Position numbers and translations under genes: made by a program
NCBI GenBank assembly: GCA_045659745.1
Contig: JAZRCL010000095.1
Span: 1 to 18,075, forward strand
DNA: 18,075 nucleotides
Source: SVTX01 sp045659745
GTDB lineage: Bacteria > Bacillota > Clostridia > Oscillospirales > CAG-272
Direction of reading: 5' to 3'
In this document: piece by piece, positions 7,505 through 14,643 of the stretch
How positions within the stretch are numbered: the first letter of the stretch is position 1
How the letters are laid out: each line of letters opens with the position of its first letter
The notes under the pieces: generated by a model
What the model was told of the DNA's origin: nothing
What the model saw: the letters and a program-made list of their open reading frames with translations, nothing else
Database searches by the model: none

Positions 7505-8638
7505 ATGATAAAAAGATATATCAAAAGCTGGATAAAAAGTCTCGACCCCGTTCTTTTTGTTTGCACCTTGCTGTTATCTGCAATAGGAATAGTGGCAATT
7601 CTGGGGCAGGTAGACTCGCTCCAGAGTGGAAAGAGAACCCTTATTATGCAGGTGGCGATGACGGTTGCGGGAATCATACTCACAATAATAATTGCCAATA
7701 TAGACTATCATCAGATAGTTGATAAATTATGGCTGATAATGATAGGTGTATCCGTTTTTCTTTTGGTGGTGACGTTAGTTTTCGGAAACACAGGCGCCGA
7801 CCGAGAGACAACAAACCGTTCTTGGTTGACTATACCCATAGTCAATGTTGCGATACAGCCGTCGGAGTTTGTAAAGATTGCGATGGTATGCACGCTTGGA
7901 AAACACCTTTCCTTGATAAAAAAGATCATCAACCGTCCAAAGGCGCTTTTGCAGTTGGCGATACACGTGGGACTTGTGGTTGGTCTGATACTTCTTTCGG
8001 GCGACCTTGGAGTTGGACTTGTATATATAGCATTTATCCTTATAATGCTTTTCTGCGCGGGGCTGAGCCCGTGGTATTACGTTGGTGGGCTTACCGCTGT
8101 TGTGCTCGCGTCTCCTCTTGCTATCAGATTTTTGAACGAATATCAGCTTCAAAGACTTCTTGTGGGCTTTAACCCCGAGAGTGATCCGCTTGGATACGGA
8201 ATGCAGCCGCTGACGTCAAAGCAATGTATAGAAAACGGTGGATTTTTCGGCACGGGCCTTTTCGGCGCGGGAACGTATCAGACGCTTCCTGCATCTCACA
8301 CAGACTTTATATTCGCCACGGTTTGCGAAAAATTCGGAATGGCAATGGGTCTTGTCGTCATCATACTGTTGCTTGTAATGGTCTTGCGCATATTCCGCCT
8401 CGCGCGGTCCTGCGGAGAGGACTACGGCGCGTACATATGCATAGGCATCGGTGCTATAATTCTCGTTCAGACGGTCGAAAATATAGGAATGTGTCTTGCC
8501 ATGCTTCCCGTTATTGGCATTACACTCCCATTCGTGTCCTACGGCGGCTCGTCTATACTTGCAACCTATCTTTTGGTAGCTTTGGCTCACAGTATAAAGG
8601 CGCACAAGCCAAAGGGAGCGGACAAAAAATATTTTTAA
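7505..8638 (+). CDS. rodA: SEDS-family peptidoglycan glycosyltransferase, RodA/FtsW type
   Basis: Polytopic membrane protein, 377 aa, with about ten hydrophobic segments from residue 15 to 363. SEDS proteins polymerise lipid II into glycan strands together with a class B PBP. Seen here: RSWL followed by IQPSEFVK (105-124), GDLGVGLV (166-173), HTDFIF (265-270), carrying the extracellular Asp (D267) conserved in the family, and the C-terminal LPFVSYGGSS (341-350). The start follows GGAGG by 9 nt. RodA is preferred over FtsW or SpoVE because of the compact N-terminus and lack of a division cluster, but this is inference. No PBP2 or mre genes adjoin it. Confidence 0.85.
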   Translation: MIKRYIKSWIKSLDPVLFVCTLLLSAIGIVAILGQVDSLQSGKRTLIMQVAMTVAGIILTIIIANIDYHQIVDKLWLIMIGVSVFLLVVTLVFGNTGADRETTNRSWLTIPIVNVAIQPSEFVKIAMVCTLGKHLSLIKKIINRPKALLQLAIHVGLVVGLILLSGDLGVGLVYIAFILIMLFCAGLSPWYYVGGLTAVVLASPLAIRFLNEYQLQRLLVGFNPESDPLGYGMQPLTSKQCIENGGFFGTGLFGAGTYQTLPASHTDFIFATVCEKFGMAMGLVVIILLLVMVLRIFRLARSCGEDYGAYICIGIGAIILVQTVENIGMCLAMLPVIGITLPFVSYGGSSILATYLLVALAHSIKAHKPKGADKKYF

Positions 8639-8673
8639 ATATATGCAGGCTCAGACTTTATAGCCGTCATATT

Positions 8674-8723
8674 TATCCTTCCGTAAAAATATAATTCAGT
8701 AATGAATGTTTTACGGGAGGATA
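8674..8723 (+). promoter_or_regulatory. hairpin that pairs with the ribosome binding site of the next gene
   Basis: Bases 8674-8688 pair with 8709-8723, 15 bp with a single G-T wobble (8680/8717) and a 20-nt loop. The right arm contains GGGAGGA, the Shine-Dalgarno of the gene starting at 8729. A TATAAT at 8690-8695 lies in the loop; its -35 is poor. Confidence 0.5.
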
Positions 8724-8728
8724 TTTTT

Positions 8729-9214
8729 ATGTTCATTTATTCTTTCAGAGCAGGAACGCTGAAATTTTTCGGTGTTATATGTTTGTCGCTCGTGCTTCTT
8801 ATTTCGCTTGTAGCGTTCGTTCCTACATTGGCTGACAACTCCGTAGCAACAAACGCCTCGGGGGAGAGTGTTGATTACAGCTACGACAAAGTAAAGAGCG
8901 CGTCGGATGTGGTGGATTTTCTTTCGCAGTTCGGCTGGACTGTGAACGGCTCTGTTATTGAGTGTCAGGAAGTGACAATTCCTGCGGAGTTTGACAAGGT
9001 TTTCGCGGGATATAACGAAATACAAAAGCAACAGGGGCTTGATCTGTCCAAATACAAGAAAAAGAAGGTTTTGAGATACACCTGCGAGGTTACAAACTTT
9101 GACGGATATGACGGAAGAGTATATGCAAATGTGCTTGTTTACAGAAACAAAGTGATTGGCGGCGATTTGTGCTCTGCGGACGTGACGGGTTTTATTCAGG
9201 GCTTTGAAAAATAA
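8729..9214 (+). CDS. DUF4830-like small exported or membrane-anchored protein
   Basis: 161 aa from the ATG at 8729; GGGAGG ends 8 nt upstream, so the in-frame ATG at 8702 is not preferred. A hydrophobic segment (about 12-35) acts as a signal peptide or anchor, with a possible cleavage near TLA (33-35). The rest fits the DUF4830 pattern as I recall it: a FLSQFGW segment (64-70), an EVTIP strand (81-85), YNEIQKQQGLDLSKY (95-109), RYTCEVTNF (116-124) and IGGDLCSADVTGF (143-155). The function of this family is unknown; members occur in Clostridia as short extracytoplasmic proteins. It follows the SEDS gene by 90 bp and may be read from it or from a weak own promoter. Confidence 0.75.
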   Translation: MFIYSFRAGTLKFFGVICLSLVLLISLVAFVPTLADNSVATNASGESVDYSYDKVKSASDVVDFLSQFGWTVNGSVIECQEVTIPAEFDKVFAGYNEIQKQQGLDLSKYKKKKVLRYTCEVTNFDGYDGRVYANVLVYRNKVIGGDLCSADVTGFIQGFEK

Positions 9215-9242
9215 AAAAATCCACCCGCGAGGGTGGATTTTT
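9215..9242. terminator. bidirectional terminator between two convergent genes
   Basis: A perfect 12-bp stem (9215-9226 with 9231-9242, loop GCGA) with A-run and T-run flanks, serving the DUF4830-like gene on plus and the carboxypeptidase on minus. Confidence 0.85.
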
Positions 9243-9255
9243 ACAATTTGAGATT

Positions 9256-10296
9256 TTATTTTGCGTAGGTGTTATACAAATACAGATGGTCGTCAAATCT
9301 AGCTGCGGCGGACTGCGCCTTAGCTGTGACGACTATGTAGTCCTTGCCGTCGTCACCCTTGGCGAAGGATACAAGACACTGTCCCGAAGTTTTGTAATCT
9401 GTAAATCCTGTTTTTCCTGCGATAATAGTGGCAGTCTGAGCGTCTATTTTGCCCTCCTGCAGGTCGTGAACGAGGAGCTTGTTCCAAAATGTACAGCCGT
9501 CGCCGGGTCTGAAATTCTTGCTGGGAACATGGCTCTTGGCGGTCAGAACTTCGGCACAAAAGGTGTTCTGCATTGCATATGCCATTATGGTAGCCATATC
9601 CTTACAGGTTGTGTAGTGATACTGGTGATGAAGACCCGTGCAGTTCTGGAAAAGCGTTGTGGACGTTGAAAGTCCAAGCTCAATAGCCTTGTCATTCATC
9701 ATAGAAACGAATGCCGCGCTGCTTCCCGCGATATATTCCGCAAGAGTTTCACAAGCAATATTGTCGGACTGAAGTATCATAACGTATATAAGGTCTTTAA
9801 CGGTAAGCTTTTCGCCCGCCTTAATACCAAATCCCGAGGATTCAGCCGCCTCCATTTTTGCAACGACTTCTTCGGATATTGTGATAACCTCGTTAAGACT
9901 GTTTTCACTCTTGAGATTTTCAAATACTACGATAAGTGTCATTACCTTTGTCATAGACGCGGGATATATGATCTGAGATGACTGTCTGGACGCGATGATT
10001 GTGTTATCGGTCACGTTCATAACTACTGCTTTTTCAGATTTTATATCTGCTGAGCTTATGGTCGCCGAGCCGTTTGCGAAATCGGGCACTGAGAAGTCTA
10101 TTTCCTGACGGAAGGGATAGCTATAGTTATCATTTTTGTTATTGTTGTTTATTAGTCCGCCGTTGCCTGAAAAAGGCTTTGCGACTATTAGAAATACGGA
10201 TAGCAATATTGCGAATACAACAAGCATTGCTATTATTGCGGTGATGGCACCGAGCATTGAGCTGCTTATAAGCTTATGATTATATTTCTTTGACAT
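9256..10296 (-). CDS. D-alanyl-D-alanine carboxypeptidase, S11 family (PBP5-like)
   Basis: Trims the terminal D-Ala of peptidoglycan stem peptides on the outer face of the membrane. 346 aa from the ATG at 10296. A longer reading from a TTG at 10359 is unlikely, because that TTG is the -35 box of the promoter. GGAGG lies 11 nt upstream. One hydrophobic segment (about 12-39) anchors or exports the protein. The active-site motifs are intact: SMTK (114-117, in YPASMTK), SDN (177-179) and KTG (295-297). The C-terminal amphipathic anchor domain of E. coli PBP5 is missing, so the N-terminal segment probably holds it in the membrane. Similar to DacA/DacF. Confidence 0.92.
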   Translation of the reverse strand: MSKKYNHKLISSSMLGAITAIIAMLVVFAILLSVFLIVAKPFSGNGGLINNNNKNDNYSYPFRQEIDFSVPDFANGSATISSADIKSEKAVVMNVTDNTIIASRQSSQIIYPASMTKVMTLIVVFENLKSENSLNEVITISEEVVAKMEAAESSGFGIKAGEKLTVKDLIYVMILQSDNIACETLAEYIAGSSAAFVSMMNDKAIELGLSTSTTLFQNCTGLHHQYHYTTCKDMATIMAYAMQNTFCAEVLTAKSHVPSKNFRPGDGCTFWNKLLVHDLQEGKIDAQTATIIAGKTGFTDYKTSGQCLVSFAKGDDGKDYIVVTAKAQSAAARFDDHLYLYNTYAK

Positions 10297-10330
10297 TATA
10301 TATAAAACCTCCGCGTATATACCTAAATAA

Positions 10331-10359
10331 ATTCTAACATAAAAGAACTTTCTTGTCAA
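10331..10359 (-). promoter_or_regulatory. sigma-A promoter of the carboxypeptidase gene
   Basis: On the minus strand, TTGACA (10359-10354), a 17-bp spacer and TAGAAT (10336-10331), about 35 bp upstream of the ATG at 10296. Confidence 0.8.
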
Positions 10360-10390
10360 TAGACGGGAACAACTTTTAGAGTGGCAAAAT

Positions 10391-10415
10391 AAAAAAGCGC
10401 AAGGCTAGCTTGCAC
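10391..10415 (-). terminator. rho-independent terminator of secG
   Basis: A 7-bp stem (10397-10403 with 10409-10415, one G-T pair, loop of 5) is followed on the minus strand by T6 (complement of 10391-10396) and further T-rich sequence. Confidence 0.75.
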
Positions 10416-10433
10416 CTTTTTATTTTTCAAAAA

Positions 10434-10709
10434 TTACATCACTGCAGCAATGAAATACATTACGAGAACTATTACTACAAATACTATGCTGAGTACTGTG
10501 GTAGCGATAGTGAGCTTCTTTTCATTATCTGCAGCCTTGGACTTACCAAAGAATGTTTCAGCCGCGCCTGCTATCGTACCCGAAAGACGCTTATCCTTTC
10601 CGGACTGGAAAAGAACGAGCACTACAAGAGCTATTGCAAACACGAGAAGAACGATACCAAGAACGAACTCGGTTGTGTTCAAACCTATTTTCGTAAGAAA
10701 TTCAGCCAT
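10434..10709 (-). CDS. secG: preprotein translocase subunit SecG
   Basis: Small membrane subunit of the SecYEG protein-export channel, 91 aa, the usual length. Two hydrophobic helices (about 14-34 and 67-90) surround the conserved loop LFQSGKDKRLSGTIAGAAE (33-51), a hallmark of SecG. AAGGAGG lies 8 nt before the ATG. It is transcribed alone here, with its own promoter and terminator; in many Firmicutes secG sits next to rnr, smpB and ssrA, none of which is visible. Confidence 0.95.
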   Translation of the reverse strand: MAEFLTKIGLNTTEFVLGIVLLVFAIALVVLVLFQSGKDKRLSGTIAGAAETFFGKSKAADNEKKLTIATTVLSIVFVVIVLVMYFIAAVM

Positions 10710-10805
10710 TTTTTCGACCTCCTTGCCACTGTTAATTTTATCTTTAATTTACGTCAGCCCCATTTTTGCGCAAAAAAGGGCGTGTCAAGACCAAACACTG
10801 CAGAT

Positions 10806-10834
10806 ATTATATCACACAAAAATAAAAATTGCAA
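10806..10834 (-). promoter_or_regulatory. extended -10 promoter of secG
   Basis: On the minus strand, TTGCAA (10834-10829), a 17-bp spacer and TATAAT (10811-10806), with TG just before the -10. The leader is about 90 nt and holds a C/T-rich to A/G-rich imperfect hairpin near 10755-10785. Confidence 0.7.
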
Positions 10835-10944
10835 GAGCATTTTTAAAAAATATGAAAAAATATTTCATAAATAATAAAATAATCCCCAACTGCTTGATAT
10901 TGGGGCTTCATTGGGCGTTGAAAGAAAAATATTTGAATTTGTTG

Positions 10945-10973
10945 TTGCAATCGGCGGGCAGATATGATATAAT
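10945..10973 (+). promoter_or_regulatory. extended -10 promoter of the GH36-like gene
   Basis: TTGCAA (10945-10950), a 17-bp spacer and TATAAT (10968-10973), preceded by TG at 10965-10966. The hexamers are the same as in the divergent secG promoter. Confidence 0.75.
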
Positions 10974-11038
10974 ATTATGTATGGTGGGTTATTATACCCA
11001 GCGTGGTGATTTTGAATTGCCGGGAGAGGAGTTTATAT

Positions 11039-12655
11039 ATGAATGTAAATATCAAAGCGGCGGCGGCATTTTATACGTCTTCGGGCATAAAGGCGGATAG
11101 CGTCCAAAGCCCTAAGCTTGCAAAATATACGTCCAAGCTTTCCGAAAATACATACGACCTGTTCGTTTCGTCCAGATACGTTCCTGCGGGAGTTTCCATA
11201 AGAATTCCTGTTGATACCGACGTCAACGATACGGTGTTTATGAACGGATTTCAGTCTTCGACCGAGAGCCGCGAGCGTGGAATTGTTGCGAGAATGACTA
11301 CGGCTTCTACGGTTTCCGAGTTTGTTCATCAGAAAAAATCTCAAAAAACCGACGGAGACTCGGATCTTGTTCCTTACAAGAATAAGCCGGGCGTCACTCA
11401 CGGCTTTTCATACTGCTATTTCAGAAGCGGCAACAAGGTAAAGCTGTTTGCTTCGCTTGATGAGTCCACGGGATATACAGTGTTCAAGTATGATGCTTGG
11501 AGCGGAATATTGAAGATTTCCAAGGATATCACGGGAGTTCAGAAGTTTGATAACTATCACGCGATGTCTCTTTTCTTTGCCGAGGGCAAGGAGGAGGACG
11601 TGTTCAACGCTTGGTTCAGCCGACTTGAAAAGAGCGAAAACGTTCCCGCTGAAAAGCTTGTGGGTTATTCTACCAGCAAGCTTGAGGCTATAAACGAGGA
11701 CGTCGTTTGCAAAAAGATTGAGAATATGTCTGCATTCCCTGTGCACGCAAACGTATTTTTCGTTGAGGGTGAGTACTGCGTTGAGGGCGACTGGCTCAGA
11801 TATAATAGACGCACTTTCCCTATAGGGCTTCGTGAAATATCCGATCTTATCAAGGAAAAGGATATGTATTCGGGTATAGCGCTTTCGCCCTTTACGGCAG
11901 ATGAAAAATCCAAGGTGTTTATGGAGCATGCAGATTGGATGCTTCGTATGAAGGACGGAAGATTCTGCAAGACAAAGGACGATAAGTATATACTTGACAG
12001 CACGAACCCCAAGGTTCGAGAGTACGTAAGAGAGGTGCTCCACACGATACTCTTTATGTGGGGATTTGACATTGTAAAGCTTAACAATCTCTACGCCGCA
12101 GGAGTTTTGCCCCCCGATGGAAAGAGCAGAGGTGAGGTTATGTGCGACGCTATGAAATTCCTCCGCGAATGTTGCGGCGGAAAGCTTATGTATGCGTCCG
12201 ACGTTCCGCTCATGCCCGCGTTCGGAATAGCCGATTATTGCTCGGTAAGCTGCGACGCCGTATCTGACAATATGCCTAATATACTTTACTCCAAAAAGTT
12301 TTATAGAGAAAGCGCGTCTGTAAAGAACGCGTCTGCGGATATAGTGTTCAGAAGAATGCTTGACGGAAGAGCGTTCCTCAGCGCACCCTGTGAGCTTTCG
12401 CTTTATGACAAGGATTTCTTCCTTGACGGAAACCTTAATTACGCCGAGCAGAATGTTCTGACTACGCTTGCGGGATTGTTTTCCTCTGCACTCATCATAA
12501 CCGATGACGTCGCCAAATACAGCCAGAAACAGAAGCGTAGACTTAAGAAGATGTGCTCGCTTCATTCTGCTACGGAGGTAGCGGTGCGCCGCGTTCCCTC
12601 GGGACACGTTGTAGGTTATAGATACGCAGGCAAGAGCTATATTATAAAATTCTGA
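11039..12655 (+). CDS. GH36/melibiase-like protein, probable catalytically altered homologue
   Basis: 538 aa from the ATG at 11039, behind a purine-rich GGAGAGGAG site; no signal peptide, so cytoplasmic. The middle and C-terminal part resembles the TIM barrel of GH36 alpha-galactosidases: GIALSPF (about 279-285), HADWMLRMKDG, a DSTNPKVREYVREV stretch, and FDIVKLNNLYAAG (343-355), where family members normally have KLDFLYAAG. The nucleophile Asp is therefore Asn349 here, encoded by AAC at 12083-12085. The likely acid/base D406 (in SVSCDAV) is kept, 57 residues later, close to the spacing in characterised GH36 enzymes. The beta-rich N-terminal domain is shorter than usual for the family. It may be a pseudoenzyme or use another mechanism. 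No sugar transporter or other carbohydrate gene is adjacent. Confidence 0.6.
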   Translation: MNVNIKAAAAFYTSSGIKADSVQSPKLAKYTSKLSENTYDLFVSSRYVPAGVSIRIPVDTDVNDTVFMNGFQSSTESRERGIVARMTTASTVSEFVHQKKSQKTDGDSDLVPYKNKPGVTHGFSYCYFRSGNKVKLFASLDESTGYTVFKYDAWSGILKISKDITGVQKFDNYHAMSLFFAEGKEEDVFNAWFSRLEKSENVPAEKLVGYSTSKLEAINEDVVCKKIENMSAFPVHANVFFVEGEYCVEGDWLRYNRRTFPIGLREISDLIKEKDMYSGIALSPFTADEKSKVFMEHADWMLRMKDGRFCKTKDDKYILDSTNPKVREYVREVLHTILFMWGFDIVKLNNLYAAGVLPPDGKSRGEVMCDAMKFLRECCGGKLMYASDVPLMPAFGIADYCSVSCDAVSDNMPNILYSKKFYRESASVKNASADIVFRRMLDGRAFLSAPCELSLYDKDFFLDGNLNYAEQNVLTTLAGLFSSALIITDDVAKYSQKQKRRLKKMCSLHSATEVAVRRVPSGHVVGYRYAGKSYIIKF

Positions 12656-12672
12656 TGTCGATATTATAGATT

Positions 12673-12708
12673 AAAAACCCTTTCCAAGATTCTTTGGAAA
12701 GGGTTTTT
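12673..12708 (+). terminator. terminator of the GH36-like gene
   Basis: A 15-bp perfect stem (12673-12687 with 12694-12708, loop of 6) ending in T5; the A-run on the left makes it usable on the minus strand also. Confidence 0.85.
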
Positions 12709-12731
12709 CTCTTCAAAACAACACATAAAAT

Positions 12732-12763
12732 AAACAAAGAGTTGCTTATACAACTCTCTGTTT
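12732..12763 (-). terminator. terminator of the leucine-rich-repeat gene
   Basis: A stem of 7 bp (12738-12744 with 12751-12757) extended by 5 bp after one mismatch (12732-12736 with 12759-12763). Minus-strand sequence beyond it is T-rich (TTTATTTTAT). Confidence 0.65.
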
Positions 12764-12769
12764 ATAAAT

Positions 12770-13558
12770 TTATTGAGTTATACAGATGTATCCCCAGCTT
12801 TTTGCATAGGCTTCCACAAACGATCCCTTGGCACATTTAATAACGAAAGAGGGCTTTGCATAATCAAAGGCGCCGTACTCTATCTTTGTGACTGATGCGG
12901 GTATCGTTATCTCCACAAGCTGGGTGCACGCTTGAAATGCAAACCAATCTATTTTCTGAACTCCCTCGGAAATAATAACAGACTTTACGTCCGATGATGC
13001 AAATGCAGACTCGCCAATGCAGAGAACCCTTTGTCCGTCAATACTCTGAGGGATTTCAACCTCGGTATTTTTTCCCGTGTATTTTGTTATTGTAATACCT
13101 CCGTTTTCTTTAACGTATGTAAATTGGTTGCCCTGAATTTCTGTGCCCGTTTGATTGTTCTGAGACTGATTGTTTTGGCCCTGATTTCCTGTATCGGAAG
13201 GCTTTTGCGTTTGTGTGTCTAATATGCTCTCTATTTGGGCCTTGAGCGAGGCTATAGTTGCCTCGAGAGTAGAAATTTCAAGCTGATATTGGTTCTCACT
13301 GACGTATATTTGCTGCTTTTTTTCTGCAAGCTGGTCTTCAAGATCCGCTATTTGCTGGAGGCAGTATGCAATCTTTTCCTCATAGACGTCTTTTTGAATG
13401 TTTGCCTCGGGTTCTACGGTTGCCTGATCGTCTTGAGGGTGTGAGCAGGAAACGCTGCATACAAGCGCTCCAGATAGAATAAGACATACTAAAATTCTCT
13501 TGATACATAAGGTTTTTTTCATTTTTCTTTCCATTCCTTTCATTGTGGATTTTGGCAT
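12770..13558 (-). CDS. exported coiled-coil protein with BspA-type leucine-rich repeat
   Basis: 262 aa from the ATG at 13558, which has AAGGA 9 nt upstream; the ATG at 13522 (MKKTLCIKR...) gives a more typical signal peptide but a weaker site, so the start is open. A hydrophobic stretch (about 21-36) ends in SVSC with C38, a non-standard lipobox, so a lipoprotein is possible but not sure. Residues 57-113 look like a coiled coil; 115-143 is a Gln/Asn-rich linker; 165-233 has the LRR_5/BspA pattern (IGESAFASSDVKSVIISEGV, then IDWFAFQACTQLVEITIP). Such repeats occur in many gut Firmicutes surface proteins and are linked to adhesion; the role here is unknown. It has its own terminator. Confidence 0.75.
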   Translation of the reverse strand: MPKSTMKGMERKMKKTLCIKRILVCLILSGALVCSVSCSHPQDDQATVEPEANIQKDVYEEKIAYCLQQIADLEDQLAEKKQQIYVSENQYQLEISTLEATIASLKAQIESILDTQTQKPSDTGNQGQNNQSQNNQTGTEIQGNQFTYVKENGGITITKYTGKNTEVEIPQSIDGQRVLCIGESAFASSDVKSVIISEGVQKIDWFAFQACTQLVEITIPASVTKIEYGAFDYAKPSFVIKCAKGSFVEAYAKSWGYICITQ

Positions 13559-13600
13559 TTTGCGCCATCCTTGTTTTTTGTCTTCAGAGCTTGTCTGCTT

Positions 13601-13628
13601 GCTATATCTTATTCACCACTGACGTCAA
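13601..13628 (-). promoter_or_regulatory. possible promoter of the leucine-rich-repeat gene
   Basis: On the minus strand, TTGACG (13628-13623), a 16-bp spacer and TATAGC (13606-13601). The -35 overlaps the 8-bp palindrome TGACGTCA (13620-13627). Confidence 0.45.
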
Positions 13629-14234
13629 ATATAACAAACAATTCAAAAATAACAATTTGCCGTTTTATATGGCTAAGCCTCTCTGCAAATATCTTGACAC
13701 CGGTTGGTTGTCAGGAGGTGTGTAATCTTTTCATGTTCCGAAAAAATCAGACTTCATCTTTTGATTCAAGGGCGCTTCAGAGTTTTTTCAACAGAAAACA
13801 GGGTGGAGAAATCATTGGCAAAATGTCCAAAAATTTAACATCCTACCCGTGGGTTTTTACAGCCTGCGGGTATATTTTTTCCTGTTATTACCATTTATCG
13901 ATGGAAACACCGAGCCATTGGGATGCAAATAACGATTATTATCCGTGCGGAGTAGCGATTACTACCTCAAAAAAACCATTTTTGCTTGGTTTTCGTCTTT
14001 ATGTCAATAGTATTTATCATTTTGCACAAAAAATATTGTTATTTTTATCCAATTGCATGTCAATAAAACAATTTGTCAATTTCAAGTGCCATTTTGGTAA
14101 TGCAAGTTAAATTCGAATATTATAGAATGAGTTATTACTATCGTGCTTTGTCTTTTTTATTTATAATATAATATATATACAAGCTTCGTCAGTAGCTCGG
14201 CCAAGCTTGAATAATCAAAACAGGCGGTATTAAA
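13629..14234. other. long AT-rich intergenic stretch without a convincing gene
   Basis: A plus-strand frame from ATG 13733 to 14110 (125 aa) has a Shine-Dalgarno (13713-13718) 14 nt away, too far, and a composition rich in Cys, Phe, Tyr and His; I do not call it a gene. A 6-bp stem (13844-13849 with 13867-13872) followed by T6 (13875-13880) could be a weak terminator. The end (14148-14177) is very AT-rich and probably holds the promoter of the XRE gene: TTGTCT at 14148-14153 and several overlapping TATAAT/TATATA boxes at 14162-14177, none clearly at the best spacing. Confidence 0.5.
14180..14209. promoter_or_regulatory. dyad upstream of the XRE regulator
   Basis: CAAGCTT (14180-14186) and AAGCTTG (14203-14209) form 7-bp arms around a 16-bp centre, between the AT-rich promoter zone and the GTG start. 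It could be an operator or an mRNA hairpin; the evidence is only the symmetry. Confidence 0.3.
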
Positions 14235-14534
14235 GTGGTAGCAGATAAAATAAAAATTTTGAGAGAAAAAATGGGAATCACACAAGCGGAGTTGGCAAAA
14301 CAGCTTTGTGTGACAAGATCAGGTGTGAATGCTTGGGAAATGGGAATTTCTGTGCCAAGCACACAGTGCATAGTTCAGCTTGCAGAATACTTTCACGTTT
14401 CTACGGATTATCTTTTAGGGGTATCTAATACCGCTTCAATTTCGGTAGATGGACTTTCAAATCAAGAAATCGCCGCGATACTCGAAATAATCGAGTGCTT
14501 CAAGGCAAACAGACATAAGTCTGACAAAGACTGA
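14235..14534 (+). CDS. XRE-family helix-turn-helix transcriptional regulator
   Basis: Small DNA-binding protein, 99 aa from a GTG start with AGGCGG 7 nt upstream. Residues 5-62 form the HTH_3 (Cro/C1-type) domain: KIKILREKMGITQAELAKQL, then the recognition segment VTRSGVNAWEMG (26-37), and VQLAEYFHVSTDYLLG at the end, a very typical pattern. The last about 35 residues are probably a short helix for dimerisation. It is close in design to SinR/ImmR-like repressors. The next gene begins 109 bp downstream on the same strand, and two palindromes of the kind bound by such dimers lie between them, so the giant coiled-coil gene is the likely target. Confidence 0.92.
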   Translation: MVADKIKILREKMGITQAELAKQLCVTRSGVNAWEMGISVPSTQCIVQLAEYFHVSTDYLLGVSNTASISVDGLSNQEIAAILEIIECFKANRHKSDKD

Positions 14535-14546
14535 GTCCAAAATAAA

Positions 14547-14560
14547 CCCGCAAAAGCGGG
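14547..14560. terminator. short GC hairpin after the XRE gene
   Basis: CCCGC (14547-14551), loop AAAA, GCGGG (14556-14560). There is no T-tract on the plus strand, so read-through into the next gene is possible; on the minus strand it is followed by TTTATTTT. Confidence 0.35.
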
Positions 14561-14578
14561 CGTCAAACTAATTCAGAA

Positions 14579-14595
14579 ATATCAAATTTTGATAT
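14579..14595. promoter_or_regulatory. operator-like palindrome 1
   Basis: ATATCAAA-T-TTTGATAT, perfect 8-bp arms. A TATGAT (14593-14598), a 5/6 match to a -10 box, overlaps its right end. Confidence 0.6.
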
Positions 14596-14604
14596 GATTT
14601 TCGA

Positions 14605-14622
14605 ATATCAATTTTGTGATAT
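14605..14622. promoter_or_regulatory. operator-like palindrome 2
   Basis: ATATCA-6 nt-TGATAT, the same half-sites as palindrome 1 with one extra centre base; the two centres are about 26 bp apart. It lies 21 bp before the start codon at 14644. Confidence 0.6.
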
Positions 14623-14643
14623 AAATCAAAGGAGGTTGATTGT

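Noticed and set aside
10297..10359. N-terminal extension of the carboxypeptidase from a TTG codon
   Set aside because: The TTG is part of a TTGACA-17-TAGAAT promoter, so these codons would not be transcribed; the ATG at 10296 gives a normal membrane-anchored enzyme.
11408..12607. 399-codon minus-strand frame opposite the GH36-like gene
   Set aside because: Antisense shadow; the plus strand has promoter, ribosome binding site and terminator.
13571..14110. Plus-strand frame of up to 179 codons in the gap before the XRE gene
   Set aside because: Poorly placed ribosome binding site, unusual Cys/Phe/Tyr/His-rich composition and no recognisable domain. The frame also runs across the probable promoter of the opposite-strand gene.
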